Source: Flavobacteriales bacterium
GTDB taxonomy: Bacteria > Bacteroidota > Bacteroidia > Flavobacteriales_D > Crocinitomicaceae
DNA length: 64,000 bases
Reading direction: 5' to 3'
Assembly (NCBI GenBank): GCA_009885545.1
Contig: VFKM01000012.1
Location: forward strand, 87,667 to 151,666
A model generated the notes under the pieces. That model did no database searches, was not told where the DNA came from, and saw only the letters and a list, made by a program, of their open reading frames with translations. Made by a program: the position numbers and the translations under genes. Positions 19,761 through 29,501 of the stretch are shown piece after piece; the first letter of the stretch is position 1; every line of letters begins with the position of its first letter.

Positions 19761-20051
19761 TCACTCTTCTTGTTTTAAATATTCTCCCATATTTTTAATT
19801 CGATCTACCAATTTTGGTTTGGAAGTCGTATTCGCAGTTGTAGTTTCAACAGGTGGTAAAATAGAATTATCTTCCACAAAATTATTTTTATTATCAGTAA
19901 AAGCAGTTGGATTTGTTGGTCTGTTGGCACCGCATCTCAAACAATCCATTGTGGATTCTGAATGTACGTTTTTACAATATTCACAGATCCATTTTGAATT
20001 AGTCAGTGCTGCCATCATAGGATTGAATGGGTTGAAGGGTCTTACTTCCAT
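19761..20051 (-). CDS. RanBP2-type zinc-finger protein
   Basis: SKWICEYCKNVHSESTMDCLRCGANRPTNP. Confidence 0.6.
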   Translation of the reverse strand: MEVRPFNPFNPMMAALTNSKWICEYCKNVHSESTMDCLRCGANRPTNPTAFTDNKNNFVEDNSILPPVETTTANTTSKPKLVDRIKNMGEYLKQEE

Positions 20052-20107
20052 TTGTAGAAAAACTCCTAGTACTCAGACTTAGCTATCCACAAAATCCTTG
20101 CAACCAA

Positions 20108-20500
20108 TTATTTTTCAATTAACAAAATATGTAATGACAATGCTTTTTTAATTTTATCCATCAATTGGTTTTGAATTTCTGGCTCCAAATCCTTGAACCA
20201 TCTTAATAGATCATTTCCTTTTTTATTGTTGCATTCTCCGCATAATAAAATTAGATTCTCTTTTCTGTTGGAAGAACCTAATGATTTTGGAACCACATGA
20301 TCCATAGTAAGTTTATCTCTCTCTGAGAGAGAACCACCCGGCTTCTTGCATCTAGCACATTGGTTGCTAAATTCTTTTACTATAGCAATTCTTGAATTAA
20401 GTGTAACTCTATCTTTTTTTCTTGAATTTCTTCCCTGTTTAATAGGAAAATCAGTTAAAAATAGAATTAGTTCTAAAGGTGATTCTAGAAAACTTTTCAC
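20108..20500 (-). CDS. HNH endonuclease
   Basis: CARCKK..KLTMDHVVPKSLGSSNRKENLILLCGECNNKKGN. Confidence 0.88.
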   Translation of the reverse strand: MKSFLESPLELILFLTDFPIKQGRNSRKKDRVTLNSRIAIVKEFSNQCARCKKPGGSLSERDKLTMDHVVPKSLGSSNRKENLILLCGECNNKKGNDLLRWFKDLEPEIQNQLMDKIKKALSLHILLIEK

Positions 20501-20985
20501 CTTAGGAAGCTAAGATTTTTGGCCGCATGCCATGCTTGATTTCCATTATCCCAAAGAACCCTTACCATATCTGGCATATCAACTGGATGCCTGATTACAA
20601 TCCCGTCTCGCCATTCGCCAGCAGCATTTTGAGTCTTTACAAGATTTCCAGATCTAAAGAAAAATCCTGTTGGAGACATCGAAGCAACTGTCTCCAATGT
20701 ACCAGCGGCTGTTGGGTCAGCTTTAATGATTTTTGCTGCCTCCTCTACAGAATCTTTCAACCTGTTCTCGGCATCCCTTGTAGCCTTGGCTCTCTCAGCC
20801 AATTCAGCATTTGATGGTCTTCCACGCTTCTTTGGAGAATCAATTGTTGATGCAGTACTATAACGCACAGGGGCCTCATTAGGAGGTGATAAATTCTTTT
20901 TTGAGGTAGTAGTTGGTTTTTCTTTTGAACGCACGGACGGAGCTTCTAATGGTGTTACTGTCGAACTGATTAATGATCTCAACAT
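20497..20985 (-). CDS. AT-hook protein with C-terminal GDL/SH3-barrel-like domain
   Basis: KKRGRPSNAELAERAKATRD; FRSGNLVKTQ..GIVIRHPVDMPDMVRVLWDNGNQAWHAAKNLSFL. Confidence 0.6.
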   Translation of the reverse strand: MLRSLISSTVTPLEAPSVRSKEKPTTTSKKNLSPPNEAPVRYSTASTIDSPKKRGRPSNAELAERAKATRDAENRLKDSVEEAAKIIKADPTAAGTLETVASMSPTGFFFRSGNLVKTQNAAGEWRDGIVIRHPVDMPDMVRVLWDNGNQAWHAAKNLSFLR

Positions 20986-21016
20986 ATAAATATGTTATCA
21001 TCTACAGAAATGAATA

Positions 21017-21385
21017 TCAACTGATTTCTTCTTTTGTGATTTCTTCTTTTGGAAAGAACAAAGAATGCAGCATGAGACTTAGAAAATAAGATACAACTAA
21101 TGTTAAACCACTTGGAATTCCGTATGGAACCAGTAGTGCTGCCAAAGCTGCTCCAATGCAAAAATTTGAAATAAAAATTATATACAAATTAGAAGAAGCA
21201 TACTTTGTCCTTGAATCTAAATCAGAAAAAATAAAAAGCGGGATATGACAAATCCCAACTATTGTAATAATCAATGGAAAAACCAAAGAATAACGAAGCT
21301 TTGTATTACCAAAACTTAAAAGTCTCATATAAATATTCATAAAAAATTCTGTTAATTGATTTATTAATTCTTTGATTTTATTCAT
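21017..21385 (-). CDS. Membrane protein
   Basis: Several TM-like segments; start likely MNKIKEL at 21385 rather than the track start. Confidence 0.5.
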   Translation of the reverse strand: MNKIKELINQLTEFFMNIYMRLLSFGNTKLRYSLVFPLIITIVGICHIPLFIFSDLDSRTKYASSNLYIIFISNFCIGAALAALLVPYGIPSGLTLVVSYFLSLMLHSLFFPKEEITKEEIS

Positions 21386-21554
21386 TTTTTGGTTCCTTGT
21401 AACCACACAAACTGCATGTTTTATTTTGCTGTTTATATCTTCCACACCAAACACATTTCCCATCAAAACTATGAGTCCAACAGTTGTTTTTGATAGGATC
21501 TTTTTTGGCCATGCAAATACAAAATGATTGCCAATTTTTTGGGCATAGCTTCAT
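21378..21554 (-). CDS. Cys-rich (zinc-ribbon-like) microprotein, 58 aa
   Basis: MKLCPKNWQSFCICMAKKDPIKNNCWTHSFDGKCVWCGRYKQQNKTCSLCGYKEPKNE; overlaps next start (ATGAATAA). Confidence 0.6.
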   Translation of the reverse strand: MKLCPKNWQSFCICMAKKDPIKNNCWTHSFDGKCVWCGRYKQQNKTCSLCGYKEPKNE

Positions 21555-21572
21555 TTTTGAATGATAACAGTC

Positions 21573-21785
21573 TCAACTAATCTTTTCAATGGAAAATCCT
21601 TCTATGTTTTTATTCCATATATCATAGATCACAGAATCACCTTTGGTAAAAATAAGACATCGATTAGTATATGCTGCTCCAATAGGATTCTTAATCACTA
21701 TTCCAAATAATGTTTGATTTGCAAGATGCGAATGATATCCTTCGCCATATGTTAACTTAACTAAGTCTCCTGTTTTTAGTTTCAT
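21573..21785 (-). CDS. Small GDL-family protein
   Basis: LKTGDLVKLTYGEGYH..GIVIKN..IEKIS. Confidence 0.65.
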   Translation of the reverse strand: MKLKTGDLVKLTYGEGYHSHLANQTLFGIVIKNPIGAAYTNRCLIFTKGDSVIYDIWNKNIEGFSIEKIS

Positions 21786-21797
21786 GTGTCATCACTA

Positions 21798-22133
21798 TTA
21801 GTATGAACGTACTTTTTCTTCTATTCTTCTCATTGATTCTTCTACATGCTCACGCATTAATGTCATATAAACATCAAGCAATGGTTTAAATCTTAAAAGT
21901 CTTTCCTCGCCACTAAGACCCAACATATGACCTGAAAGGCATTCCGTAGTCTTTAACCTATTTAAAATCACTGGATTTCTATTTCCAGGATTCCATTCTC
22001 CAAAAAGAGTTCCAGCAAGCAGTAAAAGAACTTCTCTATAATGATCAGGATTTTCAAAATACATATGCGGTACAAGTAGCGGTGCTACCATACTACAAAT
22101 CCAATTACTATTCATATTAAATAATTGTAACAA
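21798..22133 (-). CDS. Hypothetical protein
   Basis: 111 aa ORF. Confidence 0.5.
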   Translation of the reverse strand: MLQLFNMNSNWICSMVAPLLVPHMYFENPDHYREVLLLLAGTLFGEWNPGNRNPVILNRLKTTECLSGHMLGLSGEERLLRFKPLLDVYMTLMREHVEESMRRIEEKVRSY

Positions 22134-22164
22134 AAATTTTTACTGGAAACAACGAATATTCTGA

Positions 22165-22479
22165 TCAAAAATAATAGGTTTCAATAATATTATCTTTTAT
22201 AATAATTTTTCCTTTGTCTTTATCTTCTTTGCCTTGCCAATACATAGAACCATTTAAAAGATATCCCCAAGGCTCAAAACAAAATTTAATTCGTTCTTTT
22301 ATCCTAGGAATAAAATCATTAAATTTTTTTATACCATTCCACCCAATAAAGGTTCTATCAGAATTTAAATCCCAATCACCTAATGATTTATGGGTTGTCT
22401 TAAGAAATTCATTAATATATTCCTTTGTTAGAGGTTTATTTAAATCCCAATAACCATCAAAACTTATTCTTCGTTTCAT
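22165..22479 (-). CDS. Hypothetical phage protein
   Basis: 104 aa; C-terminal GSMYWQGKEDKDKGKIIIKDN. Confidence 0.5.
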   Translation of the reverse strand: MKRRISFDGYWDLNKPLTKEYINEFLKTTHKSLGDWDLNSDRTFIGWNGIKKFNDFIPRIKERIKFCFEPWGYLLNGSMYWQGKEDKDKGKIIIKDNIIETYYF

Positions 22480-22484
22480 AAATT

Positions 22485-22748
22485 TTATTCAACCTTGTTA
22501 AGACGAATTTTAGATACAAGCATAAAGTTTTGATAAGTGTAAATTATTCCCATATTTGTTAACATTGATAATACTCGTGTTCTTTTCTTAAACCAGGAGA
22601 CAGGGATTACCCATTTGATGTCGTATCGATAATTTAAATCATACAAATCTGTTCCATTGTTTGTGTAAATAAGAGATGGAAGACCTGTGCCTGCATCACT
22701 CGTTTCAACAAAATAAAGTTCACCTATTTCTAATTTTTGACACTTCAT
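22485..22748 (-). CDS. Small GDL-family protein
   Basis: LEIGELYFVETSDAG. Confidence 0.55.
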   Translation of the reverse strand: MKCQKLEIGELYFVETSDAGTGLPSLIYTNNGTDLYDLNYRYDIKWVIPVSWFKKRTRVLSMLTNMGIIYTYQNFMLVSKIRLNKVE

Positions 22749-23008
22749 TCTGTTGCAGTATATGTTAAACTACCGGATGCCAACAACAATGTAATGCGAC
22801 TTTTATCCTCTACTACTAATCCATACTTTGTTAGAAACAAACAATCATGTTTTATAAGATCGCAGAATATAAGCCAATCACCATTTATCAAAGATAGCAC
22901 TTGTGTAGTATTTAATATCCTCCAAAGATGCCCATATTCAGTATTATCTTTGTAAAACAAAAGAGAGCCGTATTCTAATTCCTGAGTTGGCCTATTGTAA
23001 CTTTTCAC
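22745..23008 (-). CDS. Small GDL-family protein
   Basis: LEYGSLLFYKDNTEYGHLWRIL. Confidence 0.55.
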   Translation of the reverse strand: MKSYNRPTQELEYGSLLFYKDNTEYGHLWRILNTTQVLSLINGDWLIFCDLIKHDCLFLTKYGLVVEDKSRITLLLASGSLTYTATE

Positions 23009-24018
23009 ATTCCTTCTCCGTAATGTAGTTTAAGAATTTCTTCTGCTCTTGTCTTGTATTTATCACTAATAAACCAGGATTTTGTATTTGGTTTATATTT
23101 TCTATGATTATACGGAATTGTTTTGATATCTGCTACAACCTTGTAAGTTCTATCTTTTTCCCAAACCATGGTGAACTCGACACCATCTTTAGCTTCAAGA
23201 AAACGAACAAAACTATTACTAGATTTAGTTGGATTATTTACAATAATTTCTGCTGGCCGAGTTGCAAGCCAATTCAATGCCTCTACAACAACATCTTCTG
23301 CCTTTTCTTCAAAACAAGGCCAATATGTCATGGCAGCACTCAGAAATTCTTCATGATACTTTGCCGGAACTCTATAAGGAGTCTTGTCTCCGCGATACTT
23401 TGGAACTGTACTGCCATTTAATTTCTTAATCGCAGCATAACCTGGCTTGCAACTTGAGCCAGTCAAACAAAGCATTCCAACAGAAGTATCGAACCAAATT
23501 TTGGATTCACCTGTTGATGCTTTCCCTTCAAGGACAGAAGCAACTGCAACATATCCAAGTTGCCTTACAATCTCGATAAGATTCTTCCTGGTAGTTCCAT
23601 CAATACCTGGGAAAGATAAAATCCAATCTATAATGCGAATAAACCCTCTTGTATCATTTCCATCATGAAAAAAGTTATATAAATCTGGATTTGATTTCAT
23701 CGCTGCACTCATAGCAGGAATAACATTATCTTTTAAAATATTCCACACTGGAACTGTAATGCTTGGCAGTTTTGCAATATCAACAGAATCGGAATAGGCC
23801 AAAACCATCACGTAATTTGCTTTGATTGTTTTTGCAAACAATGCTGTATTTTTATTCGCACAGATTGGGCCTATTCCATTAACTACGGATGCATAATCCG
23901 TAAGTGGTAATTGACACCTAGCGCATCTGTGCCTTTCCCAATTTGACTTGGAATTCAAAAGTGAACCACAAATAGATTTGATCATTTCGACTGCATGATT
24001 AATTGAACTCATAGGCAA
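23005..24018 (-). CDS. DUF6011-like zinc-binding domain protein
   Basis: RCARCQLPLTDYASVVNGIGPICANK; C-terminal IKTIPYNHRKYKPNTKSWFI. Confidence 0.5.
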   Translation of the reverse strand: MPMSSINHAVEMIKSICGSLLNSKSNWERHRCARCQLPLTDYASVVNGIGPICANKNTALFAKTIKANYVMVLAYSDSVDIAKLPSITVPVWNILKDNVIPAMSAAMKSNPDLYNFFHDGNDTRGFIRIIDWILSFPGIDGTTRKNLIEIVRQLGYVAVASVLEGKASTGESKIWFDTSVGMLCLTGSSCKPGYAAIKKLNGSTVPKYRGDKTPYRVPAKYHEEFLSAAMTYWPCFEEKAEDVVVEALNWLATRPAEIIVNNPTKSSNSFVRFLEAKDGVEFTMVWEKDRTYKVVADIKTIPYNHRKYKPNTKSWFISDKYKTRAEEILKLHYGEGM

Positions 24019-24089
24019 ATCATAACATCTGGACTACCGAATATCAACCAAATAATTTATATTATTTATAATCCGTGCTAATAGCAAAT

Positions 24090-24362
24090 TCAATTAAATT
24101 TTACCAATTTGTGAAAATGTGAGCACAAAAAAATACATCCAAGCTTTGGATGCAAAACATAGAAAAACCTATAAGAGGTATTATTTTGAAATTCATTTAA
24201 AAATAAACATAAAGAATCATTTTCTACCTTAATCGAAGATCTATTTTCTTCAGTATCTTCTGGTTTTATGTAACCAAACCACTCTGTATCGGCGCTACAG
24301 GTACCAAGACACCAATTATCATTTTTTATCTGACAAAGATCTCCTCGTTTAATGCTTATCAT
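24090..24362 (-). CDS. Small GDL-family protein
   Basis: IKRGDLCQIKNDNWCLGTC. Confidence 0.65.
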   Translation of the reverse strand: MISIKRGDLCQIKNDNWCLGTCSADTEWFGYIKPEDTEENRSSIKVENDSLCLFLNEFQNNTSYRFFYVLHPKLGCIFLCSHFHKLVKFN

Positions 24363-24610
24363 GATATTTTAACCAAGGTGTGAAACCTTCCAGAAAGATA
24401 ACATAATCCAAATGCAGGCAAAAACACATAGAAAATATTATCTTTTTTATTGTATTCTAACATAATACAATGAGAAAAGTTTAAAACAGGTTTTGAATTA
24501 GAAAAATTAATACTAGAGTCCATGTAAGCAACCCAAGTTTCGTATTTTGTTATTATTGTGTTAAGCGTTATTAGACAAAGATCATAAGGCTTAATTTCTG
24601 ATTTAATCAT
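24359..24610 (-). CDS. Small GDL-family protein
   Basis: IKPYDLCLITLNT..GRFHTLVKIS. Confidence 0.6.
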   Translation of the reverse strand: MIKSEIKPYDLCLITLNTIITKYETWVAYMDSSINFSNSKPVLNFSHCIMLEYNKKDNIFYVFLPAFGLCYLSGRFHTLVKIS

Positions 24611-24902
24611 TATTTTTAATCTCTTTTAATAATTTTTCTTCAATGTTTTTATGAATTTCTAATATTTCTTCAAATGATTGGACAATACCAACAAGAGCGA
24701 CGCAACCACCTTTTCTTTTTTTTACTTCTATTGCTTGTAATTTTAATAAAAATGAAGAAGTGCCCCTACAGACATTCATACCATAAATCAATGAATCAAA
24801 TGAATGTTTTAAAGCATTATCATCACCAGAGCAAAACATTTTAGGATATAAAAAAATGTTTTGGATCATATCAGAAATTTCTTTAAAGTTGAGAGCTATC
24901 AT
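24603..24902 (-). CDS. Hypothetical protein
   Basis: 99 aa ORF. Confidence 0.45.
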   Translation of the reverse strand: MIALNFKEISDMIQNIFLYPKMFCSGDDNALKHSFDSLIYGMNVCRGTSSFLLKLQAIEVKKRKGGCVALVGIVQSFEEILEIHKNIEEKLLKEIKNND

Positions 24903-25171
24903 TCTGGTGCCACATCATATTCTATTAACTTATGGTAAAGACTGGACAGATATATTATACCATATTGAGGCGAAAAAATAACAAACATTTGATTGCTAAA
25001 ATCATATTTCTCAAATTGCTTTCCTAAAAAAATACATAAAATATTATCAATACGCATAGGAGTTCGATATAACTTATTAATTTCACATTTAGTGTAACCA
25101 AACCATGTATCATAATTTATTTGATCAGTAGTTATAATCTTGCAAAGATCTCCAGGTTTAATGTTATTCAT
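24899..25171 (-). CDS. Small GDL-family protein
   Basis: IKPGDLCKIITTDQ..YGIIYLSSLYHKLIEY. Confidence 0.65.
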   Translation of the reverse strand: MNNIKPGDLCKIITTDQINYDTWFGYTKCEINKLYRTPMRIDNILCIFLGKQFEKYDFSNQMFVIFSPQYGIIYLSSLYHKLIEYDVAPE

Positions 25172-25439
25172 GATATTTTATTAGCTTATGATAATATCTG
25201 GACAAGTAAATTATACCATACCTCGGTGAAAAAACCTGTAGCATTGTTCCAGTTTCGTAATGACTAATCTCTGTCACAGAGTTAATGAAAATACAGAGAG
25301 ATCCGTTTTCTATTGGTGCTAAAGTTCTGAATTTTACATAAGGTGGACAAGTGGTGTAACCATGCCAATAATCTCTACGAGATGGGGTATTATTTTTAAT
25401 TTCACACAAATCCCCTATCTCAACAACTTCTTCAATCAT
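25164..25439 (-). CDS. Small GDL-family protein
   Basis: VEIGDLCEIKNNT..RYGIIYLSRYYHKLIKY. Confidence 0.65.
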   Translation of the reverse strand: MIEEVVEIGDLCEIKNNTPSRRDYWHGYTTCPPYVKFRTLAPIENGSLCIFINSVTEISHYETGTMLQVFSPRYGIIYLSRYYHKLIKYHE

Positions 25440-25734
25440 CTTCTTTCACAACCTCATGATCAATAAAGTAATGATATTTTTCAGCTATATAAACTAAACC
25501 ATGTTTTGGAGAAAATATAAGATGATATACTCTTTCTTCATCATCGTTTTCTTCTGTAGAGAGATAAATAACTAGCAAATTATCTAAAAATCTTGTTGTT
25601 TCTGAGCCAATTTGCGGTTTATAATATGGATAAGAACAATCATATGGATGCACGTCTGTATGATCATCAGCATAATAAGACCGTACTTTATATAAATCTC
25701 CTGGTTTTGGATTTTTTATAGTTTTACATTCCAT
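25432..25734 (-). CDS. Small GDL-family protein
   Basis: PKPGDLYKVRSYY..KHGLVYIAEKYHYFID. Confidence 0.65.
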   Translation of the reverse strand: MECKTIKNPKPGDLYKVRSYYADDHTDVHPYDCSYPYYKPQIGSETTRFLDNLLVIYLSTEENDDEERVYHLIFSPKHGLVYIAEKYHYFIDHEVVKEDD

Positions 25735-25773
25735 TATGGGATCATACGATAATCTGAAACAATAGTAAAGCTA

Positions 25774-26496
25774 TTAATAACTTAAAAACTCTAACTTTAC
25801 TTTTGCGCCGAGTAACAATTCAGCTAATTCTGGTTCTTGTAAAACTTTTATTAGATCTTCACCAACCCCATTAACCAAACATTGTTTTTTTATCAATCTT
25901 GTTCCATGTGAATAATCTGAATAGAAATTACCATGATCAGTTGCATTTAATCCTTGGATTACAGAACCATCTTTTTTATGCCAACCATAAATTGCAACTT
26001 TATCTGTTCCTTTAACTCTATTTGTTAAAACAATATCTTTTTTATGACCAGTAACAAGATCTCCAAGAATGAAACCAGTTCTATTCTTTAATTGATTTTG
26101 TATTTTCTCATTATGTTTTACAGAAGCTGCAAACGAAGTTCTAGCTGGTTCTCCTTGTTTTGGAGAATAGGGAGATGGCTCTAATTGAACCTTGGCTTGT
26201 TTCCATATGAGATCAACACAAAAATATGGAGGAAGAATACAATCCATTCCAGTAGCAATTCTTGAAGCTGTTTTTGGAAGTAAACAAACTCTAAGATATT
26301 CAGAGTCTTCACCTACTGAAAGGTAATCTGGTGAGACTAAAATTCTAATTTCATTTTTTTGATCTTTGGCAACTACTGTAGCAAATTTATCAAAAAACTG
26401 TGGATATTTTTTTTGATTTAAAATAAGATCTTCAACATATTTTTCTATGTTTAATGTTTTTTGTTTTTGAGCAGCATCTATTATCTCAGCTAACAT
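25774..26496 (-). CDS. Conserved hypothetical protein
   Basis: GHKKDIVLT..KVAIYGWHKKDGSVIQGLNATDHGNFYSDYSHGTRLI. Confidence 0.55.
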   Translation of the reverse strand: MLAEIIDAAQKQKTLNIEKYVEDLILNQKKYPQFFDKFATVVAKDQKNEIRILVSPDYLSVGEDSEYLRVCLLPKTASRIATGMDCILPPYFCVDLIWKQAKVQLEPSPYSPKQGEPARTSFAASVKHNEKIQNQLKNRTGFILGDLVTGHKKDIVLTNRVKGTDKVAIYGWHKKDGSVIQGLNATDHGNFYSDYSHGTRLIKKQCLVNGVGEDLIKVLQEPELAELLLGAKVKLEFLSY

Positions 26497-26644
26497 ATTT
26501 TAGGTTCTCCTCGTAAACACAATTAACATAATGTGTCTTTACAAAATATACTTTCCATTCCATTGAATTTAATCTTTCAAGTAAAATAATATAATACTTC
26601 TTTCCATACAGGCACAAATCACCTCTTTTCAAATAATCTTTCAT
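26486..26644 (-). CDS. Small GDL-family protein (52 aa)
   Basis: MKDYLKRGDLCLYGKKYYIILLERLNSMEWKVYFVKTHYVNCVYEENLKYVS, below track cutoff. Confidence 0.55.
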   Translation of the reverse strand: MKDYLKRGDLCLYGKKYYIILLERLNSMEWKVYFVKTHYVNCVYEENLKYVS

Positions 26645-26904
26645 TGCTGATCATTTATAACAAGATAGTCACCAGGAAAAATCTTTCCAAATCCACAAAG
26701 AATTGATAGGGCATCCCTTGGAGTTTTCTCTTTCTGTTGAAAGATATCATCCCATTCCTCTGGAGAATAATCAAGACATGTAACATATTCATACTCTTTT
26801 CGAGTATATGGCATTTTCACTTCACACATGTCTTCTGGAATATCTAAAAGAATTGATAATAAGACCTTAATTTCTGTTGTTTTTATTTCTTTAAAATAAA
26901 TCAC
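26641..26904 (-). CDS. Hypothetical protein
   Basis: 87 aa ORF. Confidence 0.45.
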   Translation of the reverse strand: MIYFKEIKTTEIKVLLSILLDIPEDMCEVKMPYTRKEYEYVTCLDYSPEEWDDIFQQKEKTPRDALSILCGFGKIFPGDYLVINDQQ

Positions 26905-27099
26905 TTAAATCTCCTCGTACTATTATTAATTATCCAACATAACCAATATCTTCTCTATGATTAACTTTCTCCACCAAAGAACCACTCTAGGAAGCTTTTA
27001 AATGAATCCAAGTAAGTTGGACGAACGTTGGTCCGTATAAAATTTTAAAGTTCATTAACAAGGCTCCTAGTGATTCTAATAATAAGTTTTAGTTGCATG

Positions 27100-27357
27100 T
27101 TAGACTGCCTCTAAACAATGATAGTTTGCAATAATCCAGATTATATTAGGTTTCAATGATGGACAATATAACTGATGAAACATACTAGTACTATTTTTTT
27201 CAAATGAATTTCCCAAATATATTCCCAATACATTGTCTAATGGGAAATCTAAGAAAATACTTTTTATTAATGGTTCTTTGTATGGAAAAAACGCTTTTAT
27301 ATGATCGTGTTCTTTGTGACGGCTAACAATCTTATATAAGTCTCCATATTCATACAT
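27100..27357 (-). CDS. Small GDL-family protein
   Basis: YEYGDLYKIVSRHKEHDH. Confidence 0.65.
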   Translation of the reverse strand: MYEYGDLYKIVSRHKEHDHIKAFFPYKEPLIKSIFLDFPLDNVLGIYLGNSFEKNSTSMFHQLYCPSLKPNIIWIIANYHCLEAV

Positions 27358-27595
27358 TTGATAACCTAGCTTGTAGGATTTTTTTTCGCTTCACAAACCA
27401 ATTATAAATAAAAAATGTTATTGTTTTTGGCATGATCCAAAATATCCAAAAAATCAAAACCAAAAACCACACAGCAGCAAATGAATTTATTTCACTTAAC
27501 GAATAATCATCTGATGTAATAAAATACAGAAGAAGATTTTTACAACAAAATCCAAAAAAAATATAAAACCATATAAAAATAATAGTAAACATCAT
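27350..27595 (-). CDS. Small membrane protein
   Basis: Two hydrophobic segments. Confidence 0.45.
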   Translation of the reverse strand: MMFTIIFIWFYIFFGFCCKNLLLYFITSDDYSLSEINSFAAVWFLVLIFWIFWIMPKTITFFIYNWFVKRKKILQARLSNV

Positions 27596-27604
27596 GTCAT
27601 TCCC

Positions 27605-27919
27605 TTACATTTCTTCTAATCTATGATAACGTAAATTGATCCATAGTATTTTTACTGGACTAGTGGGACAATACACTTTACAATAAGTGTATGGATTATA
27701 AACATATTTTATACATCCAAGATAAATTACAAGTGCTTCATCTAATGAAAAAAACTTAATGCTACAAACACTTGGTTCATTATTAGCATCACAATATGGA
27801 TGATACGGCAACCCCTGTAATCCATATTCTATATGTCGGCTAATAACTTTATATAATCCACCTGTTTCCATTATTTTGAAATATTCTTCAAATTTAAAAT
27901 TAAACTCTCCTTGATCCAT
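27605..27919 (-). CDS. Small GDL-family protein
   Basis: METGGLYKVISRHIEYG, paralogous to 27100..27357; extended N-terminus. Confidence 0.6.
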   Translation of the reverse strand: MDQGEFNFKFEEYFKIMETGGLYKVISRHIEYGLQGLPYHPYCDANNEPSVCSIKFFSLDEALVIYLGCIKYVYNPYTYCKVYCPTSPVKILWINLRYHRLEEM

Positions 27920-28476
27920 TCCCAGGTTTCTGCATAGTGACCATAATCATCGCTCGGATCAGTATAAAGATCCAACCAATATTTGCTTGCTGCTCCATAA
28001 TCTTTTATTGTTTTATCAAGAATAATCTGTTCAGCAAATAATAAAATTCTCAATGAATGAAATATTTTCTTCTTTCCTTGCTCTGTCAGTCCTGATTCAA
28101 ACTTTGTTTTTGATTTATTCCAATCTCTTAAAGATGTCTCCAGGGCAGATTTACAAATATCAATTGGCTTGTTATTGAAATTGGTTGATATTAAAGTTTC
28201 TTTTAGTTTAATTTCTTTTGGAAGGAATATGCATTCAAGAGATAGTATCGAAGGTTCCTTAAGAGATTTTCTCCAACTGCCAACAGAATGAATGACGACA
28301 TTGATCCTATCATTATAAAACATATCTTGTCTTTGTTCTATTATTCCAGAAACTATAAGATAATCCTCATCTGAGGATTCATTATTAGTCCCGTAAACAT
28401 GGGAGCCAGCAGGATAAGCATTCAAAATTTGATCTTCTTGAATTTTTATCAATTTAGACAGCGTTGGAATATCCAT
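27871..28476 (-). CDS. Nucleotidyltransferase-fold protein
   Basis: AYPAGSHVYGTNNESSDEDYLIV (GSx..G..SDxD). Confidence 0.75.
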   Translation of the reverse strand: MDIPTLSKLIKIQEDQILNAYPAGSHVYGTNNESSDEDYLIVSGIIEQRQDMFYNDRINVVIHSVGSWRKSLKEPSILSLECIFLPKEIKLKETLISTNFNNKPIDICKSALETSLRDWNKSKTKFESGLTEQGKKKIFHSLRILLFAEQIILDKTIKDYGAASKYWLDLYTDPSDDYGHYAETWEWIKESLILNLKNISK

Positions 28477-28485
28477 TTAAATCAA

Positions 28486-29448
28486 CTAAAATGACCCCGG
28501 CGCAACCTGGATACAAGTCAAACCAATATCTCGATATTGTTTAACAACAGAATCACGATCATCCAAAATATACTTAATATAATATTTTCCTTTGAACTCT
28601 CTTTCAAAGATTTCTTTTTTAATAATAGTATCTTTCCTACTGTCTCCTGCTGGACGCATAAACAGTCCATCAAAAGGAATGCCATTGGCGGTCAGCCAGT
28701 TCTCAGTAAGATCTCTACAAGATCCATCTCTTCCTGAGACTGCAAAAACAGGAACCTCAGATTCATATTCCATTTTAACAATCCCAGCAACTGGTTCGTT
28801 CACGTCGTCCATTGAAACCTTATGCCAATCATATGGTCCACGCTTTCCATTCATAAGTGCGACTGTGCCATCGATATCAAATATAATACAATGTGGCAAT
28901 TCAATATCTTGAATATATTTTTCTTCTGTGTTTGCAACTACTGAACTAGAAAACTCCATTTCTTGATCTTGTTCAGTTATCACATGAACTTTAAATGACT
29001 TTGACGATAATGATTTCTTTTGATCGTTGAATAAATTCTCCATTGATCTAATAACTTTTTTACCAACTCTTGGCGTTCTTTCTCCGTCCCTTTTAATACA
29101 GGTTTCTACAGAAACATCAAAAAATACCATTTCAAGATCAGCACGTCCATGAGACAAGGTATCAATATGCCTTTCATGTTTTGCAGATAGATTAGTATCT
29201 GCGACAATTACTGATTTTCCTGTCTTGATTGCATCTTGAATAATCTGATCACGGATTCCTAAAAGGAATATTTCATTTCCTTTTGAAGACTCTCCAGCAT
29301 CCAACATTAATCTCAGGTCATCCTTGCAAACAAGTTTAATTTTGTTTGGAAAAAGCTTTAATTGATTTTTGGCCCAAGTAGATTTTGCAGATCCAGGCAA
29401 GCCACAAGTTAAAATTATTTTAGGCTTTGAATAATCAATGAATAACAT
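28486..29448 (-). CDS. pseT: Polynucleotide kinase/3'-phosphatase (T4 Pnkp-like)
   Basis: ILTCGLPGSAKSTWAK (P-loop) plus FDIDGTVALMNGKRGPYDWHKV..VFAVSGRDG HAD domain. Confidence 0.88.
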   Translation of the reverse strand: MLFIDYSKPKIILTCGLPGSAKSTWAKNQLKLFPNKIKLVCKDDLRLMLDAGESSKGNEIFLLGIRDQIIQDAIKTGKSVIVADTNLSAKHERHIDTLSHGRADLEMVFFDVSVETCIKRDGERTPRVGKKVIRSMENLFNDQKKSLSSKSFKVHVITEQDQEMEFSSSVVANTEEKYIQDIELPHCIIFDIDGTVALMNGKRGPYDWHKVSMDDVNEPVAGIVKMEYESEVPVFAVSGRDGSCRDLTENWLTANGIPFDGLFMRPAGDSRKDTIIKKEIFEREFKGKYYIKYILDDRDSVVKQYRDIGLTCIQVAPGSF

Positions 29449-29501
29449 GAGTAATAGCTTACTTCAAATAAAAGGACTAATAAACCAATTTGTTCACGAA
29501 T

